The notes under the pieces: model-generated | What the model was told of the DNA's origin: nothing | What the model saw: the letters and a program-made list of their open reading frames with translations, nothing else | Database searches by the model: none | Assembly (NCBI GenBank): GCA_028753945.1 | Contig: JAPNXP010000010.1 | Location: forward strand, 4,839,042 to 4,903,041 | Direction of reading: 5' to 3' | From: Hexactinellida sp. DTS-2022 | Lineage: Eukaryota; Porifera; Hexactinellida | DNA length: 64,000 nt | Program-made: the position numbers and the translations under genes | Shown: one piece after another, positions 39,261 through 51,638 of the stretch | How positions within the stretch are numbered: the first letter of the stretch is position 1 | Layout: each line of letters opens with the position of its first letter

Positions 39261-41424
39261 ATAATAATAAAAATCCAAAATTGCACCCTGTGCCGACGCA
39301 TGTCCTTAGGTGGCACTATATTTTGGTGGTGGTTTATTGATAGTGCCTCCAAAGGAACATGCTGTCGGCACAAGCAGCAATTTTGGATTTTTTTCGCTTA
39401 GTCATCATCACTATGAAGGTGTTAAATTATTTCAGAAAGGTGTTTCAGTATGCAACGACCCTTAGAGTGGTGGAAGTTTCCATTTAGCTCACTTCATTTG
39501 AGAGATATTCAAGTTTCAGTAGAATATAATCTGTGATGACTCAGCATTTTTAAAGTGCGTGTTGGGTATTCACCCAACTCCAACCAACCCATGCGAATTA
39601 TTTAATTCACAAAATTGCAAAAATACATTTTTTTGACGATGTCATCATCACCTCAAGGTGTCAAGACCCACTTGTATAGGTGGTACCTGGCATAAGGACC
39701 AATTGATAAATTGAAAGTTTGTTTCTATCTTGTATCATCTCTGAAATTAATGAAATTTACCTAATTAGTATAAATATTTAATTAATAAATTAATAATTTA
39801 ACACCATTATTATGTACAGCAAAATAAATAAAGTTCAATTATTTGCACTTATTATTAATTTAAATCGAATTTCACTATCATATTTGAATTCCACGCACTC
39901 GATAACCCCAATAATCTATTTGGAACCATCTCTATACGGTAAACACAGAGCGAATTAATTAGAATTAAATATGTCAGTACATTAATTGTGCAAGAATATT
40001 CTCGCCGAAATAAATATAATCACTTAATCTGTCGTTGTTGTGGAATGTAAATCTTAACGGTTCTATCATAAACCATCTTTAGTTTAATGCCATTCATTCA
40101 TTATGTATTGATAATAAATTATATTATTAGTAATTTATTTTAGCAATGTTATCCATGGTTGGTTGAGTTGAGTCAACAAATTCCTTATATTATATTATTT
40201 TATTTAATCCATTGTATAGTAAGACTAGAATTAAATAGAAGCCAGCTGGAATTTATAAGTTAAATCAATCTAATTATCGCAAGTTGAATCACTAGAGTAG
40301 GATTTAACAAGTTAAATCAATATAATTATTACAAGTTGAAACAATAGAATTAGATTTAACACTTTACTGAAATTGAAGTGTGAGTAAACAAAGAAATTTC
40401 AACCCCCATTTATGGCAGAAATTGACCCCTTTATTGAAAAATTTCTTCTCCCATCAGACGCAGAATTTTATGGTGAATCCAAATATGAAATAAAATTTGG
40501 GGGTTTAGTAAAACATCTTTTTAGTTATGGACCAGACAAATTTTGAAAGGTGTTAAAGATGTGTCCAAAATTTGTTAATCAAAAATCGTAACCCCAGGTG
40601 CAAATTAGACTTCGACTCCGAACCTACATGCCAAGTTTCAGCCCTCTATGTATACAGGTGTGTCCAGGGCACCTGCTACGGAGAAATAAAAAAATCCAAA
40701 ATTGCACCCTGTGCCGACGCATGTTCCTTTGGTGGCACCATATTTTGTTGGTTGTTTATTGATAGTGCCTCCAAAGGAACATGCTGTCAGAGCAGGCTGC
40801 AATTTTGGATTTTTTTTCGCCAAGTCATCAACGCCCAAGGTGTGAAGAAGCATTTGTTATTTGGTCCGAGTCACAAGGAACGGTAGATAAATTTGAAGTT
40901 TGTTTCTATCATAAACCATCTAGAGTTTAATGCCATTCATTCATTATGTATTGATAATGAATTATATTATTAGTTAGTTATTTTAGCAATGTTATCCACG
41001 GTGATTTGAGTTTAGTCAACAAATTCCTTATATTATATTATTTTATTTAATCCATTGTATAGTAATACTAGAATTAAATAGAAGCCAGCTGGAATTTATA
41101 AGTTGAATCAATTTAATTATCGCAAGTTGAAACAATAGTGAAAGCTTTAACAAGTTAAATCAATATAATTATTACAAGTTGAAACAATGGAATTAGATTT
41201 CACAGTTTTATTGAAATTGAAGTGTTGAGTAAACAAAGGAATTTCAACCCCCATCTATGGCAGAAATTAAACCAATTTTAACAAATTTTCTTCTCCCATC
41301 AGACGCAGAATTTTATGGTGAATCCAAATGTGAAATAAAATTTGGGGGTTTAGTAAAACATTTTTCTAGCTATGGACCAGACAAATTTTGAAAGGTGTTA
41401 AAGATGTGTCAAAAATTTGTTAAT

Positions 41425-43723
41425 AAAAAATCGTAACCCCAGGTGCAAATTAGACGGTCCATACGCACCTACATGCCAAGTTTCAGCCCATCAACTATAA
41501 AGCTCAGGCCAGGGCACCGTCTACGGAGAAAAAATAAAAATAATAATAATAAAAAAAATCCAAAATTGCACCCTGTGCCGACGCATGTTCCTTTGGTGGC
41601 ACTATATTTTGTTGGTTGTTTATTGATAGTGCCTCCAAAGGAACATGCTGTCGGCGCAGGCTGCAATTTTGGATTTTTTTTCGCCAAGTCATCAACGCCC
41701 AAGGTGTGAAGAAGCATTTGTTAATTGGTCCGAGTCACAAGGAACGGAGGATAAATTTGAAGTTTGTTTCTATCTTAAACCATCTTGAGTTTGATGCCAT
41801 TCATTCATTATGTATTGATAATAAATTATATTATTAGATATTTATATTAGCATTGTTATCCACGGTTGAGTTGAATTAAGTCAACAAATTCCTTATTTTA
41901 TATTATTTTATTTAATCCATTGTATGGTAAATTAAATAGAAGCCAGCTGCATTTTATAAGTTAAATCAATTAAATTATCGCAAGTTGAATCAATAGAGTA
42001 AGATTTAACAAGTTAAATCAATATAATTATTACAAGTTGAAACAATGGAATTAGATTTAACAGTTATACTGAAACTGAAGTGTGAGTAAACAAAGAAATT
42101 TCAACCCCCATTTATGGCAGAAATAAAACTCTTTATTGAAAGTTTTCTTCTCCCATCAGACGCAAAATTTTATGGTGAATCCAAATATGAAATAAAATTG
42201 AGGGGTTTAGTAAAACATATTTTGTGTTATGGACCAGACAAATTTTGAAAGGTGTTAAAGATGTGTCAAAAATTTGTTAATCAAAAATCGTAACCCCAGG
42301 TGCAAATTAGACGGTCCCATCGCACCTACATGCCAAGTTTCAGCCCATCAACTATAAAGCTCAGGCCAGGGCACCGTCTACGGAGAAAAAAAAAATATAA
42401 ATAAAAATAATAATCCAAAATTGCAGCCTGTGCCGACGCATGTTCCTTGGGGGCACTATATTTTGGTTGTGGTTTATTGATAGTGCCTCCAAAGGAACAT
42501 GCTGTCGGCACAAGCTGCAATTTTGGATTTTTTTTCGCCATGTCATCATCACTAGGAAGGTGTTAAATTATTTCAAAAAGGTGTTACAGAACGCAACGAC
42601 TTTTAATGAGTTGGAAGTTTCGTTTTAGCTCACTTCATTTCAAAGGTATTCAAGTTTCAGTAGAATATAACAACTGATGACTCAGCATTTTTTATGTGAG
42701 TGTTGGGTCATCACCCAACATGAACTAACCCATTTTTAATATCGAATTAACAAAATTGTAAAAACACATTTTTTTAACGATGTCATCATCACCTCAAGAT
42801 GTCAAGACCCACTTGTATAGGTGGCACGTGCCATAAGGACCAATTGATAAATTGAAAGTTTGTTTCTATCTTCTATGATCTCTGAGATTTATGATATTTA
42901 ATTAATTAGTATATATAATTATTAATATTATTTATAATTTAACACCAATTTCAATGTCAACTTATATTTATTAAGTTTAATTATTTTGTCATAAATAATA
43001 AATAAATAAATTTGTCCATCAAATTTCAATTCCGCACACTCGATAACCCCTAATAAACAAATTGGGAGCATCTATATAAGTCATATACTGACTGAATTAA
43101 ATATAATTAATTACGTCAGTATATTAACAGTGCAATAATATTAACGCAGAAGTAAATATAATCACATAATCTGTCGTTGTTGTGGTATGTAAAATCTTAA
43201 CGGTTCTATCATAAACCATCTTTAGTTTAATGCCATTCATTCATTACTTATTGATAATAAATTAAATTATTAGTTATTTATTTTAGCAATGTTATCCACG
43301 GTGATTTGAGTTTAGTCAACAAATTCCTTATATTATTATATTTTATTTAATCCATTGTATAGTAATACTACAATTAAATAGAAGCCAGCTGGAATTTTTA
43401 AGTTGAATCAATATATTTATCTCAAGTTGAAACAATAGAGTAAGATTTAACAAGTTAAATCAATATAATTATTACAAGTTGAAACAATAGAATTAGATTT
43501 AACACTTTTACTGAAATTGAAGTGTGAGTAAACAAAGAAATTTCAAACCCCATTTATGGCAGAAATTAAACATATTTTTGAAAATATTCCTCTCCCATCG
43601 GACGCAGAATTTTATGGTGAATCCAAATGTGAAATAAAATTTGGGGGTTTAGTAAAACATATTTTGAGTTATGGACCAGACAAATTTTGAAAGGTGTTAA
43701 AGATGTGTCAAAAATTCGTTAAT
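41425..43723 (+). repeat. 2,299-bp double unit, first copy
   Basis: The sequence is repeated at 43724-46022 with no difference in any stretch I compared, while the other units differ by many changes. It holds two landmarks (41437, 42294) and two foldbacks. Confidence 0.85.
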
Positions 43724-46022
43724 CAAAAATCGTAACCCCAGGTGCAAATTAGACGGTCCATACGCACCTACATGCCAAGTTTCAGCCCATCAACTATAAA
43801 GCTCAGGCCAGGGCACCGTCTACGGAGAAAAAATAAAAATAATAATAATAAAAAAAATCCAAAATTGCACCCTGTGCCGACGCATGTTCCTTTGGTGGCA
43901 CTATATTTTGTTGGTTGTTTATTGATAGTGCCTCCAAAGGAACATGCTGTCGGCGCAGGCTGCAATTTTGGATTTTTTTTCGCCAAGTCATCAACGCCCA
44001 AGGTGTGAAGAAGCATTTGTTAATTGGTCCGAGTCACAAGGAACGGAGGATAAATTTGAAGTTTGTTTCTATCTTAAACCATCTTGAGTTTGATGCCATT
44101 CATTCATTATGTATTGATAATAAATTATATTATTAGATATTTATATTAGCATTGTTATCCACGGTTGAGTTGAATTAAGTCAACAAATTCCTTATTTTAT
44201 ATTATTTTATTTAATCCATTGTATGGTAAATTAAATAGAAGCCAGCTGCATTTTATAAGTTAAATCAATTAAATTATCGCAAGTTGAATCAATAGAGTAA
44301 GATTTAACAAGTTAAATCAATATAATTATTACAAGTTGAAACAATGGAATTAGATTTAACAGTTATACTGAAACTGAAGTGTGAGTAAACAAAGAAATTT
44401 CAACCCCCATTTATGGCAGAAATAAAACTCTTTATTGAAAGTTTTCTTCTCCCATCAGACGCAAAATTTTATGGTGAATCCAAATATGAAATAAAATTGA
44501 GGGGTTTAGTAAAACATATTTTGTGTTATGGACCAGACAAATTTTGAAAGGTGTTAAAGATGTGTCAAAAATTTGTTAATCAAAAATCGTAACCCCAGGT
44601 GCAAATTAGACGGTCCCATCGCACCTACATGCCAAGTTTCAGCCCATCAACTATAAAGCTCAGGCCAGGGCACCGTCTACGGAGAAAAAAAAAATATAAA
44701 TAAAAATAATAATCCAAAATTGCAGCCTGTGCCGACGCATGTTCCTTGGGGGCACTATATTTTGGTTGTGGTTTATTGATAGTGCCTCCAAAGGAACATG
44801 CTGTCGGCACAAGCTGCAATTTTGGATTTTTTTTCGCCATGTCATCATCACTAGGAAGGTGTTAAATTATTTCAAAAAGGTGTTACAGAACGCAACGACT
44901 TTTAATGAGTTGGAAGTTTCGTTTTAGCTCACTTCATTTCAAAGGTATTCAAGTTTCAGTAGAATATAACAACTGATGACTCAGCATTTTTTATGTGAGT
45001 GTTGGGTCATCACCCAACATGAACTAACCCATTTTTAATATCGAATTAACAAAATTGTAAAAACACATTTTTTTAACGATGTCATCATCACCTCAAGATG
45101 TCAAGACCCACTTGTATAGGTGGCACGTGCCATAAGGACCAATTGATAAATTGAAAGTTTGTTTCTATCTTCTATGATCTCTGAGATTTATGATATTTAA
45201 TTAATTAGTATATATAATTATTAATATTATTTATAATTTAACACCAATTTCAATGTCAACTTATATTTATTAAGTTTAATTATTTTGTCATAAATAATAA
45301 ATAAATAAATTTGTCCATCAAATTTCAATTCCGCACACTCGATAACCCCTAATAAACAAATTGGGAGCATCTATATAAGTCATATACTGACTGAATTAAA
45401 TATAATTAATTACGTCAGTATATTAACAGTGCAATAATATTAACGCAGAAGTAAATATAATCACATAATCTGTCGTTGTTGTGGTATGTAAAATCTTAAC
45501 GGTTCTATCATAAACCATCTTTAGTTTAATGCCATTCATTCATTACTTATTGATAATAAATTAAATTATTAGTTATTTATTTTAGCAATGTTATCCACGG
45601 TGATTTGAGTTTAGTCAACAAATTCCTTATATTATTATATTTTATTTAATCCATTGTATAGTAATACTACAATTAAATAGAAGCCAGCTGGAATTTTTAA
45701 GTTGAATCAATATATTTATCTCAAGTTGAAACAATAGAGTAAGATTTAACAAGTTAAATCAATATAATTATTACAAGTTGAAACAATAGAATTAGATTTA
45801 ACACTTTTACTGAAATTGAAGTGTGAGTAAACAAAGAAATTTCAAACCCCATTTATGGCAGAAATTAAACATATTTTTGAAAATATTCCTCTCCCATCGG
45901 ACGCAGAATTTTATGGTGAATCCAAATGTGAAATAAAATTTGGGGGTTTAGTAAAACATATTTTGAGTTATGGACCAGACAAATTTTGAAAGGTGTTAAA
46001 GATGTGTCAAAAATTCGTTAAT
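43724..46022 (+). repeat. 2,299-bp double unit, second copy
   Basis: Direct tandem copy of 41425-43723. Similarity continues for about 110 bases past 46022 into the next unit, as expected for unequal exchange between landmark regions. An assembly duplication is possible. Confidence 0.85.
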
Positions 46023-48449
46023 CAAAAATCGTAACCCCAGGTGCAAATTAGACGGTCCATACGCACCTACATGCCAAGTTTCAGCCCATCAACTATAAAG
46101 CTCAGGCCAGGGCACCGTCTACGGAGAAAAAATAATAATAATAATAAAAAAATCCAAAATTGCAGCCTGTGCCGACGCATGTTCCTTTGGTGGCACTATA
46201 TTTTGGTGGTGGTTTATTGATAGTGCCTCCATGGGAACATGCTGTCGGCGCAGGCTGCAATTTTGGATTTTTTTTCTGCCATGTCATCATCACTATGAAG
46301 GTGTTAAATTATTTCAGAAAGGTGTTTCAGAAGGCAACGACCCTTAGAGTCGTGGAAGTTTCCATTTTGCTCACTTCGTTTCAAAGATATTCAAGTTTCA
46401 GTAGAATATAATAAGTGCTGAGTCAGCATTTTTTATGTGAGTGTTGGGTCATCACCCAACACCAACTAACCCATTTTAAATGTCGAATTAATAAAATTGT
46501 AAAAATACATTTTTTTAACGATGTCATCATCACCTCAAGGTGTCAAGACCCACTTGTATAGGTGGTACCTGGCATAAGGACCAATTGATAAATTGAAAGT
46601 TTGTTTATATCTTGTATCATCTCCGAGATTAATGAAATTTAGCTAATTAGCATAAAAATTTAATTAATGTATTAATTATTTAACACCATTATTATGTACA
46701 GCAAAATAAATAAAGTTCAATTATTTGCACTTATTATTAATTTAAATCGAATTTCACTATCATATTTGAATTCAGCGCACTCGATAACCCCAATAATCCA
46801 ATTGGAAAATTCTATAAGTTAAATACAAAAGGAATTAATTATAATAAATTACGTCAGTACATTAATTGTGCAAAAAGAATATTCTCGCCGAAATAAATAT
46901 AATCACTTAATCTGTCGTTGTTGTGGAATGTAAAATCTTAACGGTTCTATCATAAACCATCTTTAGTTTAATGCCATTCATTCATTACTTATTGATAATA
47001 TATTAAATTATTAGTTATTTATTTTAGCAATGTTATCCACGGTGAGTTGAGTAAAGTCAACAAATTCCTTATATAAATTAATTTAATTTAATCCATTGTA
47101 TAGTAATGCTACAATTAAATAGAAGCCAGCTGGAATTTATAAGTTGAATCAATATAATTATCGCAAGTTGAATCACTAGAGTAGGATTTAACAAGTTAAA
47201 TCAATATAATTATTACAAGTTGAAACAATGGAATTAGATTTAACACTTTACTGAAATTGAAGTGTGAGTAAACAAAGAAATTTCAACCCCCATTTATGGC
47301 AGAAATAAAACTCTTTATTAAAAGTTTTCTCCTCCCATCAGACGCAAAATTTTATGGTGAATCCAAATGTGAAATAAAATGTGGGGGTTTAGTAAAACAA
47401 TTTTTGAGTTATGGACCAGACAAATTTTGAAAGGTGTTAAAGATGTGTAAAAAATTTGTTAATCAAAAATCGTGACCCCAGGTGCAAATTAGAAGGACCT
47501 TCCACATCTACATGCCAAGTTTCAGCCCATCAACTATAAAGCTCAGGCCAGGGCACCGTCTACGGAGAAAAAATAATAAAAATCCAAAATTGCAGACTGT
47601 GCCGACGCATGTTCCTTTGGTGGCACTATATTTTGGTGGTGGTTTATTGATAGTGCCTCCAAAGGAACATGCTGTCGGCACAGGCAGCAATTTTGGATTT
47701 TTTTCGCCAAGTCATCATCGCCTCAAGGTGTCAAGAACCATTCGTTAATTGGTCCGAGTCACAAGGAACGGTAGATTAATTTGAAGTTTGTTCTATCATA
47801 TACCATGTTTAGTTAAATGCCATTCATTCATTATGTAATGATAATAAGTAATACTATTGGTTATTTATTTTAGCAATGTTATCCATGGTTGGTTGAGTTG
47901 AGTCAACAAATTCCTTATAATATATTATTTAATTTAACCCATTGTATAGCAATACTACAATTAAATAGAAGCCAGCTGGAATTTATAAGTTGAATCAATT
48001 TAATTATCGCATGTTGAAACAATAGTGAAAGATTTAACAAGTTAAATCAATATAATTATTACAAGTTGAAACAATGGAATTAGATTTCACAGTTTTATTG
48101 AAACTGAAGTGTGAGTAAACAAATAAATTTAAGCCCCCATTTGTGGCAGAAATTAAACCCCTTATTGAAAGATTTCTTCTCCCATCAGACGCAGAATTTT
48201 ACGGTGAATCCAAATATGAAATAAAATTTGCGGGTTTAGTAAAACATTTTTTGAGTTATGGACCAGACAAATTTTTAAAGGTGTTAAAGATGTGTCAAAA
48301 ATTTGTTAACGAAAAATCGTAACCCCAGGTGCAAATTAGACGGTCCCATCGCACCTACATGCCAAGTTTCAGCCCATCAACAATTAAGCTCTGGCCAGGG
48401 CACCGTCTACGGAGAAAAAAAAAATAATAATAAAAATAATAATAATAAA

Positions 48450-49925
48450 GGCAGTGATTCCAATACTGGGCCACTATACTATAGTATAGTCGGCACAGTA
48501 ATAAAAATAATAATAATAATAATAAAGGCAGTGATTCCAATACTGGGCCACTATACTATAGTATAGTCGGCACAGTAATAATAAAAAATCCAAAATTGCA
48601 CCCTGTGCCGACGCATGTTCCTTTGGTGGCACTATATTTTATTGGTTGGTTATTGATAGTGCCTCCAAAGGAGCATGCTGTCAGACAGGGTGCAATTTTG
48701 GATTTTTTTTCGCCCAGTCATCATCACTATGAAGGTGTTAAATTATTTCAGAAAGGTGTTTCAGAAGGCAACGACCCTTTAGAGTGGTGGAAGTTTCCAT
48801 TCAGCTCACTTCATTAAAGAGATATTCTAGTTTCAGTAGAATATAATCTGTAATGACTCAGCATTTTTTAAGTGGGTGTTGGGTCATCAACCAACATTAA
48901 CTAACCCATTTTAAATATCGAATTAACAAAATTGTAAAAACACATTTTTTTAACGATGTCATCATCACCTAAAGGTGTCAAGACCCACTTGTATAGGTGG
49001 CACGTGTCATAAGGACCAATTGATATATTGAAAGTTTGTTTCTATCTTCTATGATCTCTGAGATTTATGATATTTAATTAATTAGTATAAATAATTATTA
49101 ATATTATTTATAATATGACACCAATTTCAATGTCAACATACAATTATTAAGTTCAATTATTTTGTCATAAATAATTAATTAATTAATTTATCTATCAAAT
49201 TTCAATTCCGCACACTCGATAACCTCTAATATACAAATTGGAAGCTTCTATATAAGTTAAATACAAACTGAATTATTTATAATTAATTACGTCAGTATAT
49301 TAACAGTGCAATTATATTCTCGCAGAAGTAAATATAATCACATAATATGTCGTTGTTATGAAATATATAATCTTAATTTTCAATTGCAAAATAGAAGCCA
49401 GCTTGAATTCACAAGTTAAATCAATATAATTATAGCAAGTTGAATCACTAGAGTAGGATTTAACAAGTTAAATCAATATAATTATTACAAGTTGAAACAA
49501 TGGAATTAGATTTAACACTTTACTGAAACTGAAGTGTGAGTAAACAAAGAAATTTAAGCCCCCATTTGTGGCAGAAATTAAACCCCTTATTGAAAGATTT
49601 CTTCTCCCATCAGACGCAGAATTTTACGGTGAATCCAAATATGAAATAAAATTTGCGGGTTTAGTAAAACATATTTTGAGTTATGGACCAGACAAATTTT
49701 GAAAGGTGTTAAAGATGTCTCCAAAATTTGTTAATAAAAAATCGTAACCCCAGGTGCAAATTAGACGGTCCCATCGCACCTACATGCCAAGTTTCAGCCC
49801 ATCAACAATTAAGCTCTGGCCATTGCACCGTCTACGGAGAAAAAAAAAAAAAATAATAAAAATAATAATAATAAAGGCAGTGATTCCAATACTGGGCCAC
49901 TATACTATAGTATAGTCGGCACAGT
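48450..49925 (+). repeat. 51-bp palindromic modules within two units
   Basis: Copies near 48450, 48527 and 49876, each after (AAT)n and before a large foldback, with the core ACTATACTATAGTATAGT. They share the block CTGTGCCGAC (as GTCGGCACAG) with the foldback arms. Confidence 0.7.
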
Positions 49926-50786
49926 AAAAATCCAAAATTGCAGCCTGTGCCGACGCATGTTCCTTTGGTGGCACTATATTTTGTTGGTTGTTTATTGATA
50001 GTGCCTCCAAAGGAACATGCTGTCGGCACAAGCTGCAATTTTGGATTTTTTTCGCCAAGTCATCAACGCCCAAGGTGTCAAGAACCATTTGTTATTTGGT
50101 CGGAGTCACAAGGAACGATTGTTGAATTTGAAGTTTGTTTCTATCATAAACCATCTAGAGTTTAATGCCATTAATCCATTATGTATTGATAATAAATTAT
50201 ATTATTAGTAATTTATTTTAGCAATGTTATCCACGGTTGAGTTGAATTAAGTCAACAAATTCCTTATATTATATTATTAAATTTAATCCATTGTATAGTA
50301 ATACTACAATTAAATAGAAGCCAGCTGGAATTTATAAGTTGAATCAATATATTTATCGCAAGTTGAAACAATAGAGTAAGATTTAACAAGTTAAATCAAT
50401 ATAATTATTACAAGTTGAAACAATAGAATTAGATTTAACAGTTTTATTGAAATTGAAGTGTTGAGTAAACAAAGAAATTTCAGGCCCCATTTATGGCAGA
50501 AATTAAACCAATTTTAACAAATTTTCTTCTCCCATCAGACGCAGAATTTTAAGATGAATCTAAATATGAAATAAAATTTTGGGGTTTATTAAAACATATT
50601 TTGAGTTATGGACCAGACAAATTTTGAAAGGTGTTAAAGATGTGTCCAAAATATGTTAATACAAAATCGGAACCCCAGGTGCAAATTAGACGTCGACTCC
50701 GAACCTTCATGCCAAGTTTCAGCCCTCTATGTATATTGGTGTGGCCAGGGCACCTGCTACGGAGAAAAAATAATAATAATAATAAT

Positions 50787-51108
50787 AAAGGCAGTGATTC
50801 CAATACTGGGCCACTATACTATAGTATAGTCGGCACAGTAATAATATAAATAAAGGCAGTGATTCCAATACTGGGCCACTATACTATAGTATAGTCGGCA
50901 CAGTAAAAATAATAAAAATAAAAATAAAGGCAGTAAGATTAGAACTGGGCCACTATACTATAGTATAGTCGGCACAGTAAAAATAATAATAATAAAGGCA
51001 GTGATTCCAATACTGGGCCACTATACTATAGTATTGTCGGCACAGTAATAAAGGCAGTGATTCTAATACTGGGCCACTATACTATAGTATAGTCGGCACA
51101 GTAAAAAT
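50787..51108 (+). repeat. Five 51-bp palindromic modules in a row
   Basis: Module starts near 50789, 50853, 50928, 50996 and 51054, separated by (AAT)n or (AAAT)n of varying length. Four have GATTCCAATA or GATTCTAATA, one has AAGATTAGAA. Each can fold as TACTGGGCC...palindrome...GGCACAGTA. This last unit of the array has no large foldback. Confidence 0.8.
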
Positions 51109-51479
51109 AAATGTTGGTTATCTATTATAGAAAGTTTCATTAGTTGCTTACCAAACCAAATCAAGTAATATATACTGCCATAGCAATCTATATACTAAAG
51201 CAATGGCACTCTAGTGAATTACTGGACCATGGATGGCAATTACCATGGGTTTTCCAAGTTTCTACTAATTGTCATAAAGCCTTTCAGTGGTATTTTAATG
51301 TGTAACAAATGTTATATTTTAAATTCTAAGACTACCCAGCCCCAATTCTCATAATAATTGGATATTAATTTAGAAATAAATACGTTATTTTTAATGAATT
51401 AAATGCAACACAAACAATACAGCATTATACTATAGAACAAATACATAGAATCAAGAAATGGTACATTAGCAGCATGTGA

Positions 51480-51600
51480 ATCCTTTAACTGTTCGACTGA
51501 CTGTAGACACGCATCGCTCTCTCTAAGGCTCGTAGACACATCGCTCTCTCTAAGGCTCGTAGACTCATCGCTCTCTCTAACGCTCGTAGACACACTCAAT
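51480..51600 (+). repeat. Three 30-bp tandem units
   Basis: TCGCTCTCTCTAAGGCTCGT followed by AGACACA or AGACTCA, three times, inside the 3' part of P copy 3, downstream of the transposase stop. No function is evident. Confidence 0.7.
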
Positions 51601-51638
51601 AAGTAGTAGAATAACTTATAACAAAACAAGCAAGAAAA

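Larger units (their letters stand above)
31590..51115 (+). repeat. Array of about 14 direct units, each with a long foldback
   Basis: The landmark ACCCCAGGTGCAAATTAGAC (or a close variant) occurs near 32400, 36841, 37463, 38982, 40591, 41437, 42294, 43736, 44593, 46035, 47476, 48322, 49749 and 50672, always in the same orientation. Spacing alternates mostly between about 850 and 1,440 bases, i.e. a double unit of 2.3 kb. Each landmark is followed by CACCGTCTACGGAG or CACCTGCTACGGAG, an (AAT)n tract, optional 51-bp modules and a foldback. Foldbacks: 31660-31788, 32519-32647, 37632-37764, 39270-39391, 40686-40818, 41549-41680, 42410-42536, 43848-43979, 44709-44835, 46146-46275, 47577-47703, 48584-48710, 49926-50049; half a copy at 36956-37010. 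The open frames across them on both strands are mirror images of one palindrome, not genes. No transposase or RNA gene is recognised. Confidence 0.8.

Noticed and set aside
41443-41717. Open frames on both strands in every foldback (PTHVPLVALYF / PTACSFGGTINK types)
   Set aside because: They mirror each other because the DNA is palindromic; they have no start context, no conserved length and frames change with the (AAT)n tract. Not genes.
50787-51108. CRISPR-like look of regularly repeated palindromic 51-bp modules
   Set aside because: Spacers are only (AAT)n tracts, there are no cas genes, and the genome is eukaryotic.
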